A DNA stretch of 64,000 bases. It comes from JBDHHQ01 sp039586035 (GTDB lineage Bacteria > Gemmatimonadota > Gemmatimonadetes > Longimicrobiales > Gaopeijiaceae). The position numbers and the translations under genes were made by a program. Of this stretch, positions 8,302-15,726 are shown piece after piece. Every line of letters begins with the position of its first letter. Position 1 is the first letter of the stretch. The notes beneath the pieces are model-generated. The model worked only from the letters and a program-made list of their open reading frames with translations. It had not been told where the DNA came from and made no database searches. The DNA is taken from assembly GCA_039586035.1 (NCBI GenBank), contig JBDHLD010000001.1, positions 124,001-188,000 of the forward strand, given 5' to 3'.

Positions 8302-10488
8302 ATGACGGAACAGCGACCCCCGTACGTCTGGGCCGCCACGGCGGCCCTGTTGATCTTCGGCCTGTACGTGCTGACGCTGGCGCCGAGCACGGGCTTCTGG
8401 GACGCCAGCGAGTACATCGCGACCGCTCACATCGTGGGTATCCCGCATCCGCCCGGGAACCCCCTGTTCGTGATCCTGGCTCGTACGTGGAGCCTTCTCC
8501 TCGCGCCGTTCGGTCTCCCCGTGGCCGTTCGCGTCAACCTGCTCGCGGCGGCCACGAGCGCAGCGGCCTTCTTCTTCTTCTTCCTGATCGCCGACCGCAT
8601 CCTCCTGGAGGTGGTCGACGAGCCGTGGATACGGAGGGTGGGCGCGGCAGTCGCGATCCTGATCGGGGCCACGACCTACACGGTGTGGAGCCAGTCGACG
8701 GTGAACGAGAAGGTGTACACCGTCAGCGTCATGGTCATCGCTGCATCGAGCTGGCTGGTCGTGCGCTGGCGAGACCTGAAGGGCACCCGCCGGGGCGTAC
8801 AGGCGCTTCTCGTGGCGTTCTACCTGATGGCGCTGGGGTCCTCGAACCACTTGATGTCGGTGCTACCCGCTCCCGCCATCGTCGTCTTTCTGTCGCTGTC
8901 CGGGCCCGCCCTTCTCCTGACGCGCGGCTTCTGGGCGCGGGCCGTCCCGCTGGCGGTCGTGGCCATGTCCTTCAACCTGGTCCTACCGATTCGGGCCGCA
9001 CAGCGTCCCGTGATCAACGAAGGAGACCCGGTGTGCGCGACCCTGCCGTCTGCGGCCCTGGCGGTCTACACACAGGGCCGCGCCGGATGTCCGGCCCTGG
9101 CCGCCGCGCTGACACGGGAGCAGTACCAGAAGCCGCCGTTGAGCCAGCGGCAGGCACCTCTGCGGGCGCAACTCGCCAACTACCTCCAATACTTCGATTG
9201 GCAGTGGGCCCGCGGCCTGTTCGCGGGCGAAACGCCGGGAGGCCCCAGGACCCCGGTCACCCTGCTATTCGCGGTGCTCGCTGCCACGGGTCTCTGGGTC
9301 ACGTGGCGGGCCGACCGGGCGCTCTTCGCGTACGTGGCCACCCTCCTGGGGACGTTGACGGTGGCCCTGGTCTACTATCTGAACTTCAGGTTCGGCTACT
9401 CCCTCAGTCCGGAGGTGACCGACCCCCTGCTGCACGAGGTCCGTGAGCGCGACTACTTCTTCGTGGCAAGCTTCGCCCTGTGGGGTGTGTTGGCGGGGAT
9501 CGGGCTCACCGGAGTGTGGACCCTCTTGTCGGACCGGCTCGGGCCGCGGGGCGGAGCGCTGGCGGCACCGGTGCTGATCATCGCCCTGTTCCCCTTGGCC
9601 TTCAACGCCCGGTGGGCGAGCCGATCCGGGGACTTCGCCGCACGGGACTGGGCGTACAATCTCCTCATGAGCGTGGAGCCGTACGGCGTCCTCTTCACCA
9701 ATGGCGACAACGACACGTTCCCGCTCTGGTATCTGCAGGAGGTGGAGGGCATCCGGCGCGACGTGACCGTCGTGGTGATCCAGTACCTCTACACCGACTG
9801 GTACCCCCGTCAGCTCCAGGACCTTTCGCGGCCCGAGAACCAGCGCCCCTATCGGTCCGAAGTCGAGGGTCTCTACATCGATCCGCCAGCGCCGCCGAGT
9901 CGACCGATCATGACGTTGAGCCCCGAGGTCATGGACGCTGTGCGAGGCGGCTCCACCGGCGACGACTTCACCGTGTCCCTGGGGAACGTGGCCATTACCT
10001 ATCCGGAAGGGACCTACCTGGATCGTGCGCAGCAGCTCACCCTGACGATCATCCAGGACAGCCTCGGCGACCGTCCCGTCTATTTCGCGAGCACCACCGG
10101 GTTCATGGGCGGGCTCGGCATCAGTGATTGGGGCACGCGACAGGGCCTGGCGTCGAGGCTGGACCCCCGCCCGCCCGACGAGCCCCCACCTCCCGGCGTT
10201 GTCAAGATCGAAGAGCGGTACGGTGGGGAGTGGGTGGACTACGAGCGGACGTTTCGTCTGGTCCGTGGCGTCTTCTCGTACCGAGGACTTCGCGACCGGG
10301 ACGTCTGGGCCGATCGCTCGACGCTGAACATCCCTTGGCACTTCTACGTGCTGCATGTGCAGACTGCGGATGCGGCGCTGCAATCGGGCGAGGCCCCCCA
10401 GGGCGACGTCGTCCAGCGGCTGCTCGCGGACGCAGAGAGTTTCCTGCTGACCGCCCAGGGAGGGCGACTGGGCAGCCCCGGGGATTGA
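8302..10488 (+). CDS. DUF2723 multi-spanning membrane protein, glycosyltransferase-like
   Basis: This 728-residue integral membrane protein of the DUF2723 family is common in Bacteroidota and Gemmatimonadota. The N-terminus is diagnostic: after the first membrane span come LAPSTGFWDASEYIAT and VGIPHPPGNPLF, resembling the loop that holds the catalytic acid in protein O-mannosyltransferase-type (GT-C) enzymes. I count roughly ten hydrophobic spans up to residue ~440, then a soluble domain containing LFTNGDNDTFPLWYLQEVEG and ending around residue 728. By family analogy it probably transfers a sugar from a lipid carrier to an exported protein or lipid; donor and acceptor are unknown. The start ATG 8302 lacks a strong ribosome site. 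The TonB receptor gene follows after 22 bp and is probably co-transcribed. Confidence 0.85.
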   Translation: MTEQRPPYVWAATAALLIFGLYVLTLAPSTGFWDASEYIATAHIVGIPHPPGNPLFVILARTWSLLLAPFGLPVAVRVNLLAAATSAAAFFFFFLIADRILLEVVDEPWIRRVGAAVAILIGATTYTVWSQSTVNEKVYTVSVMVIAASSWLVVRWRDLKGTRRGVQALLVAFYLMALGSSNHLMSVLPAPAIVVFLSLSGPALLLTRGFWARAVPLAVVAMSFNLVLPIRAAQRPVINEGDPVCATLPSAALAVYTQGRAGCPALAAALTREQYQKPPLSQRQAPLRAQLANYLQYFDWQWARGLFAGETPGGPRTPVTLLFAVLAATGLWVTWRADRALFAYVATLLGTLTVALVYYLNFRFGYSLSPEVTDPLLHEVRERDYFFVASFALWGVLAGIGLTGVWTLLSDRLGPRGGALAAPVLIIALFPLAFNARWASRSGDFAARDWAYNLLMSVEPYGVLFTNGDNDTFPLWYLQEVEGIRRDVTVVVIQYLYTDWYPRQLQDLSRPENQRPYRSEVEGLYIDPPAPPSRPIMTLSPEVMDAVRGGSTGDDFTVSLGNVAITYPEGTYLDRAQQLTLTIIQDSLGDRPVYFASTTGFMGGLGISDWGTRQGLASRLDPRPPDEPPPPGVVKIEERYGGEWVDYERTFRLVRGVFSYRGLRDRDVWADRSTLNIPWHFYVLHVQTADAALQSGEAPQGDVVQRLLADAESFLLTAQGGRLGSPGD

Positions 10489-10510
10489 GGCCGCCCCTAG
10501 CGAGGAGTCC

Positions 10511-13378
10511 GTGACCGCACGCACCCGCCTCCGAGTCACGCTGTTGCGGCTGGCCGCCTGGAGCTGCCTCGCCGCGTCGCCGGTGTCTGGGCAGGAGGCG
10601 GGGAGCGTCCTCGGCCGCGTCGTCGCCGCAGAGACCGGCCAGCCCCTCCCCAACGCCCGGATCGAGCTGGTCGATCAGCCGGGAGCGACGCTCAGCGCCG
10701 ACGACGGGCGCTTCATCCTGGTGGGTGTGCCGCCCGGCGACCGCACCTTGCGAATCTCCCTCATCGGCTACCGGAGCCTTACCGTGGACGGCGTCTTCGT
10801 TCGGGCCGGCCGCGGCACCCGTGTCGATCCACAGCTCGTGCCCGAGGCGCTGGAGCTGCCCGGGGTCACCGCGGAGGTGGACCGTATTCGGCTCATCGAA
10901 CCCGAAATCAGCGCCACGCATGAGGTCGTTCTGGGCCGCGAGCTCCGGGAGCTGCCCGCCGACAACGTAGCCGAGGTCGTGGAGCTGGCGCCGGGGGTGA
11001 GCGACGGTCACTTCCGCGGGGGGCGCGTGGGCCAGGAGGTGTACGTCATCGACGGTCTCGAGTTCAAGAACCAGCTCGAGGCGTCGAGCTCCGGCACTGG
11101 ATTGGAGCTCCCCCCCACCTCCCTTCAGGAGCTGGAGGTGATGACCGGTGGCATGGGTGCACAGTACGGCAACGCGCTGAGCGGCGTGGTCCGCTACGTC
11201 ACCCGCCGCGGCGACGCGGAGCGGTGGGGCGCCGTGAGCTCTTTCCGGACGGACCACTGGGCGCCCGACGAGCTGTACCGGGGGTTCTCCTCCCTGTCCG
11301 TCACCGCCGGGGGGCCGCTCGCCTTTCTCGGCCCGGGCTCGACGCTCTTCGCCGACCTCCTGGTGCAAGGGCTCCAGGACGCGGATCCCCGGGCCCGGGG
11401 GCTCACCTGCCTTCGCCAAGGCGATGGCGACGCCGCTCTCGACGGGCTCATCCGCGACGTGGTCGAAGACGCGACCACCGCGCGGCTCTACTGCCCGTAT
11501 CAGGACCCCAGCTTTCCCCATCAACAAGGGGAGAAGATCCTGGGATTCCTTCGCTGGGATCAGGCCATCGGCTCGGGCCTCGGTCTCACCGCCTCGCTCC
11601 TGGCCAATCGGTTCCAGCGCCAGCTCTACACCTCGGAGCTGAAGTACAACGCCGAGGACCAGCTCGGTCAGCGCACCAAGGGCCTGCTGGCGATGGTGGC
11701 GCTGGACTGGACGAAGCAGGCCGTGGGCTCCGGCGTCCACGTCACTGCTCGTCTCTCGGCCGTGCGCCTGGACCGGCACCTCGGGGCCCTGGACCCCTGG
11801 ACGTTCAACGGGCGCGGGCGGATCGGTGGGGTGGGGCTGGCGGATTTCCGCTTCAGGGGAGAGGAGTTCGTTCGTTCCCCAATAGAAGAGCAGCTCCTGT
11901 CCGGCTCGGCGGTGCCCGGATACCGGGACCCAGGGGGATCCACGGGCTCCCCCTTCGGCCCGGCCGGGGAGGGGATCTTCTTCACCGAGGGCACCACCGA
12001 TCTGGCGAACTGGAGTCGTTCCGAGTTTCTCGCCGCCGACGTGGTGGGCGAGGTCTTGAGCGCCGCGGGTCACCGCCTTCGCGGTGGCGCGAGCGGCAAA
12101 TGGTGGCGCGTGGAACGCTACGAGCGAGTCCTGAGCCACCTCGCCGGTTCCTCACCGAACTACACCCGATTCTTTCCCACGACCCTCGGTGGTTTCGCCG
12201 AGGTAACTCTGGCTGCCGCCGACGAGCTGAACGTGTACGTCGGCGCCCGCGTGGAGGCCTTTCAATCGGGACTCTCGTTTCGCCCCGACCGGGTCGACTT
12301 CCTCTCCCCGGTGGTGGACACCGAGTGGAAGACGGCCGTCCTGCCGCGCATCGGCGTGACGGGTCCGATTCCCGGCACGGAAGGCCGCACCGCGTTCAGG
12401 TTCAACTACGGCGTGGTATCCCAGCCCCCTGATTTCCAGTTCTTCCTGGACACCAGCATCGGGGACTCGTTGCGGACGGACGTCCGACGGCAGGGGAACC
12501 CGAACCTGAGCTTCGAGCGCGGCACGGCGTTCGAGGTGGCGTTGTCACACCTGTTCACCGACGCGGTGGCCGCCACGCTGGTCGGATTCCGGAAGGAGCT
12601 CACCAATCTGGTCTCTGGCAGCCTCGACTTCCCTGGCTTCGCCCCGAATCAGTTCACCACGGGCGACTTCGGCACCGTCAGGGGCCTGGAGCTGTCGCTC
12701 CGGGGTCAGTGGCGACGGGTGCGTGCGCGCCTGGGATACTCGCTCCAAAAAGCCACCGGCGTCGTGTCCAGCGCACTCGCCGACGAGCCCGAGGTGGCGG
12801 GGGCCTCCCGCGAGGAATTCCCGCTGTCTTTCGACCGCCGACATTCCGGCAACCTGGCGCTCCTCTTCGGGCGAGCGGCGGGAGATCCGGAACCGCCCTG
12901 GTCCCTGAGCACGGTGGCGACGCTGAAGAGCGGCTATCCCATCGTCCGGGCGCGGGACGAGGTCGAGTCGGATGTCACGGGCGAGCCCACACACCTTCCC
13001 TGGACCTTCCGGGTCGACGTCCGGGGCGCCTGGCGATTCGGGAGCCTGCCCGGCTGTGCCGCCTGCGGCTGGCGCGTGCTGGCCGAGGTCAAGAACCTCT
13101 TCGGACAGGACAACGTCGTGGCGCTCCGCGGGGATACGCGCACGGTGGCGCCGCCGGCCGAGGCCGTGGAGGAGTTGGCCCGGGGCCTGGCGATCTCCCA
13201 TCCCATCCCGCGGGAGTCGCCCAGGTACAGCGCACAGATCGATCTCGACGGAGACGGCCGCATCACACCGATGGAGTTCGACAAGGCGAGGCTCGCCGCC
13301 GCCCTCGACCGATTCGACCCGTCCCTGTTCTACGGCGAGCCGCTCCAGCTCCGCCTGGGCGTCGAGGTCGTCTTCTGA
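10511..13378 (+). CDS. TonB-dependent receptor with carboxypeptidase-like N-terminal domain
   Basis: This 955-residue outer-membrane receptor contains a signal peptide (1 to ~27, ending PVSGQ), a carboxypeptidase-regulatory-like beta-sandwich (~30-110: SVLGRVVAAETGQPLPNARI, GDRTLRISLIGYRSL), a plug domain (~135-235: ELPADNVAEVVELAPGV, VYVIDGLEFKNQ, LQELEVMTGGMGAQYGNALS) and a ~700-residue barrel. It would import a bulky nutrient using TonB energy, or act as a surface transporter; the ligand is unknown. Near the C-terminus a canonical EF-hand loop, DLDGDGRITPME (911-922), sits just before the final strands, and a CAAC pair occurs in a late strand or hairpin. GTG 10511 is preceded by GAGGAG with a short 3-nt gap. 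Its stop overlaps the next start (TGATG), so the downstream lipoprotein is coupled. Confidence 0.9.
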   Translation: MTARTRLRVTLLRLAAWSCLAASPVSGQEAGSVLGRVVAAETGQPLPNARIELVDQPGATLSADDGRFILVGVPPGDRTLRISLIGYRSLTVDGVFVRAGRGTRVDPQLVPEALELPGVTAEVDRIRLIEPEISATHEVVLGRELRELPADNVAEVVELAPGVSDGHFRGGRVGQEVYVIDGLEFKNQLEASSSGTGLELPPTSLQELEVMTGGMGAQYGNALSGVVRYVTRRGDAERWGAVSSFRTDHWAPDELYRGFSSLSVTAGGPLAFLGPGSTLFADLLVQGLQDADPRARGLTCLRQGDGDAALDGLIRDVVEDATTARLYCPYQDPSFPHQQGEKILGFLRWDQAIGSGLGLTASLLANRFQRQLYTSELKYNAEDQLGQRTKGLLAMVALDWTKQAVGSGVHVTARLSAVRLDRHLGALDPWTFNGRGRIGGVGLADFRFRGEEFVRSPIEEQLLSGSAVPGYRDPGGSTGSPFGPAGEGIFFTEGTTDLANWSRSEFLAADVVGEVLSAAGHRLRGGASGKWWRVERYERVLSHLAGSSPNYTRFFPTTLGGFAEVTLAAADELNVYVGARVEAFQSGLSFRPDRVDFLSPVVDTEWKTAVLPRIGVTGPIPGTEGRTAFRFNYGVVSQPPDFQFFLDTSIGDSLRTDVRRQGNPNLSFERGTAFEVALSHLFTDAVAATLVGFRKELTNLVSGSLDFPGFAPNQFTTGDFGTVRGLELSLRGQWRRVRARLGYSLQKATGVVSSALADEPEVAGASREEFPLSFDRRHSGNLALLFGRAAGDPEPPWSLSTVATLKSGYPIVRARDEVESDVTGEPTHLPWTFRVDVRGAWRFGSLPGCAACGWRVLAEVKNLFGQDNVVALRGDTRTVAPPAEAVEELARGLAISHPIPRESPRYSAQIDLDGDGRITPMEFDKARLAAALDRFDPSLFYGEPLQLRLGVEVVF

Positions 13379-14544
13379 TGCTCCTTAGACGAACCGCCCC
13401 GGCGCTGATCGCGATGGCGCTGGCGGCCTGTCAGGACGCCACCCTGCCGTTCGCGGCCACCGACCGCCCTGACGAGAGCCAGTCGTTGCCGCGCCAGCTC
13501 ACGTTCTCGCAGGCCGACGACCGCTCTCCCGTCTGGGATCGGGGCGCGGAGGCGATCCTCTTCTCCACGGAGGGGTTTCCGCCATTCGTCGCCGCGCCCG
13601 GACTGCTCCTGGCCGTTCCGTCGGGAGGGGGTGCGGCCACCGAGCTGCTGCCGCAGCGACAGTTCGCCGGCGGGCCGCGGGACTGGTTCGCCAGCCCCGC
13701 TCCCTCCCCGACTGGGGGCCGGATGGCGTGGGTCGAGCTCTGGGGTGTGCGCGACGACAACGTCTGCCCCGGCACCGTGGTCTCCTGCGCTACCGACGTT
13801 CCCACGGAGGGCGTGGCCCCCCGGTTGGCGGAGGTGCGGCTATGGGTCGCCTCGACCGACGCCGGACCCACCGACGGTCAGGTGCTGCCCGTGTCGATGG
13901 AAGGACTGGCGGAGCTGCCGCCCTCGCAGGGACTCAGCAGCTACGCGATCACCCTGCATCCGTTTCAGGCGTTGTTCAACCTGGAGCGCTCGGCCGTTTT
14001 CCGTCCCTCGTGGTCCCCCTCCGGCGATCGACTGGTCTTCAGCGACGGTCTGCGCCTGCTGATGTGGTCCGTCGACGGAGACGATCCGGCACCGATCCCG
14101 TCCACCGAAGATGGCGTCCACGCCGCGTGGTCGCCGGACGGCGAGTGGATCGCGTTCACCCGCCTCGTTCGAGGGGAGCCTGTCGCGTTCGAGTGCCTCC
14201 ACACAGTCCCCCTGGGGCCCGTGTGCCGCCAGGAGCGGGTCGAAGTGCCGATCGAGCGCCGTGTGGTCACGGTGGTGCGGCCCGACGGCTCCGACGTCAC
14301 GGACGTGGGACCCGGGGACGACCCGGCCTGGCTCCCCGACTCACAGACGCTCGTGTTCCGTCGACAGGGAAGGCTCTGGACCGTCGGTCGTGACGGGTCT
14401 GGCGCAGCCGAGGTGCCCGGGACCGAGGGCGGCAGGGAGCCGGCCGCGTCACCGGACGGCGCAGCGGTGGTCTTCGCGCGGATCGACCCACGCTTCATGA
14501 CGCATGACCTGTGGGTGGTGTCCCTGACCGAAGGTGGACCATGA
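13378..14544 (+). CDS. TolB-like beta-propeller lipoprotein
   Basis: This 388-residue lipoprotein has a signal sequence ending in the lipobox LAAC (about residues 16-19), so it should be lipidated. The body is built from WD40-like/PD40 propeller blades: SPVWDRGAEAILFST, RPSWSPSGDRLVFSD, HAAWSPDGEWIAFTR, DPAWLPDSQTLVFRR and PAASPDGAAVVFAR. Such propellers act as binding platforms in the periplasm or on the outer membrane. The start ATG overlaps the receptor stop by one base (TGATG), which fits translational coupling with the TonB receptor and suggests the lipoprotein assists or samples the same ligand. Its own stop overlaps a possible start of the NHL lipoprotein gene. The function beyond this is inference. 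Confidence 0.8.
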   Translation: MLLRRTAPALIAMALAACQDATLPFAATDRPDESQSLPRQLTFSQADDRSPVWDRGAEAILFSTEGFPPFVAAPGLLLAVPSGGGAATELLPQRQFAGGPRDWFASPAPSPTGGRMAWVELWGVRDDNVCPGTVVSCATDVPTEGVAPRLAEVRLWVASTDAGPTDGQVLPVSMEGLAELPPSQGLSSYAITLHPFQALFNLERSAVFRPSWSPSGDRLVFSDGLRLLMWSVDGDDPAPIPSTEDGVHAAWSPDGEWIAFTRLVRGEPVAFECLHTVPLGPVCRQERVEVPIERRVVTVVRPDGSDVTDVGPGDDPAWLPDSQTLVFRRQGRLWTVGRDGSGAAEVPGTEGGREPAASPDGAAVVFARIDPRFMTHDLWVVSLTEGGP

Positions 14545-14609
14545 GCCGCCGCGCGTGGCGGCGGGCCCGGATTCCCGGGGGTCGTCGATCGGTTCCGAGG
14601 GGACGAGCG

Positions 14610-15713
14610 GTGTCCCACTACCCCCGGGTACGGTCCATCTTCGTGACCCTGGTGGCCACCGGCGTGGGGGCTTCCGTGGCCGCGTGCGGCGACCCCGTGG
14701 TCGTACAGGGCGACCTGCCAGGCATCATGCGGGTCGTGGCGGGCTCGGCACCCGATCAGGATCCGCAGGCCGGGCCGGCGGCGGTCCGGATACAGCTCCA
14801 GGCCCCGAGAGCCCTGGCGGTCTCCACCGGAGGTCTGCTCTACCTTCTGGATCCGCCGGGGCGCGCGATCTTCGAGGTGACGCCGGCGGGCTCCGTACGC
14901 TCGCTGCTCGACAACCAGGGATGCGCTGGGACCGTGTGTCTGTCCCGGCCAGCCAGCATTGCGCTGGACGGCAGGGGCGGCGTCCTCGTGGCGGACCCCG
15001 GATCGGGGCGGGTGGTCAGGGTCGCGCTGGATGGGAGTGGAGGCGAGGTGTTGGCCGGGCGCCCCGACGGCGACCCGGCCCGTGCCGGCGCGCCCGCTCT
15101 CTCGGTCTCGCTGGCGGAGCCCACGGGTGTCGCCGCAGCGCCCGACGGAGGCACCTACGTCACCGAGCGCGATGCCCACCGCATCTGGCGAGTCGAGCGT
15201 ACCGGGACGCTGACCCCGGTGGCGGGCAGCGGCAGCGTGGGCCACCGGGACGGCGAAGCCCTGGGCGCCCGCTTCCGCGCGCCGACGGCGTTGTTCCTGC
15301 ACGGGACGAGCTTGTACGTAGCGGATCAGGGCAATCACCGTGTCCGTGTGGTAGCCCTGGACGTCTCGACCGTTGCCACGGTGGCCGGGACGGGGAACGC
15401 GGGCTACGGGGGAGATGGAGCTCAAGCCCGGAACGCCACGCTCCGCAGCCCGGAAGGCGTGGCGGTCACGGCGGACGGCCGCAGCCTCTTCATCAGCGAC
15501 AGGGGCAACCACAGGGTTCGCCGGGTGGACCTGGCGACCGGCGTGGTCACCACGTTCGCCGGGACCGGGTCGCCGGCGTACCGCGGGAGCGGGTTCGAGG
15601 CGGGCGTCACCGATTTGTCGGGGCCCGCAGACGTGGCGGTCCTGGGGACCAGCTTCCTCTTCGTGGCCGACACGGGGAACCGCATCGTCTGGAGGACCCC
15701 CATCGGGCGGTGA
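14610..15713 (+). CDS. NHL-repeat beta-propeller lipoprotein
   Basis: This 367-residue NHL-type propeller protein has at least five repeats, including PRALAVSTGGLLYLLD, PASIALDGRGGVLVADPGSGRVVRV, PTGVAAAPDGGTYVTERDAHRIWRV, LYVADQGNHRVRVV and LFISDRGNHRVRRVD. The frame is open to ATG 14541, which overlaps the upstream stop as ATGA, but I prefer GTG 14610: GAGGGG (14597-14602) is 7 nt before it, and the protein then begins with a normal lipoprotein signal (MSHYPRVRS, hydrophobic stretch, lipobox VAAC). The longer form would have a 69-nt extension rich in arginine. With the TonB receptor and TolB-like lipoprotein it forms a three-gene unit. NHL propellers bind proteins, sugars or nucleic acids; the ligand is unknown here. 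Confidence 0.8.
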   Translation: MSHYPRVRSIFVTLVATGVGASVAACGDPVVVQGDLPGIMRVVAGSAPDQDPQAGPAAVRIQLQAPRALAVSTGGLLYLLDPPGRAIFEVTPAGSVRSLLDNQGCAGTVCLSRPASIALDGRGGVLVADPGSGRVVRVALDGSGGEVLAGRPDGDPARAGAPALSVSLAEPTGVAAAPDGGTYVTERDAHRIWRVERTGTLTPVAGSGSVGHRDGEALGARFRAPTALFLHGTSLYVADQGNHRVRVVALDVSTVATVAGTGNAGYGGDGAQARNATLRSPEGVAVTADGRSLFISDRGNHRVRRVDLATGVVTTFAGTGSPAYRGSGFEAGVTDLSGPADVAVLGTSFLFVADTGNRIVWRTPIGR

Positions 15714-15726
15714 GGCCCGAACAGCG

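Noticed and set aside
10202..12139. Long reverse-strand open frame (645 codons) opposite the TonB receptor, and similar ones at 2389-3627 and 37837-39459.
   Set aside because: They lie wholly opposite genes with clear domains; their products are rich in Arg, Pro, Gly and His with no domain, as expected of antisense frames in G+C-rich coding DNA.
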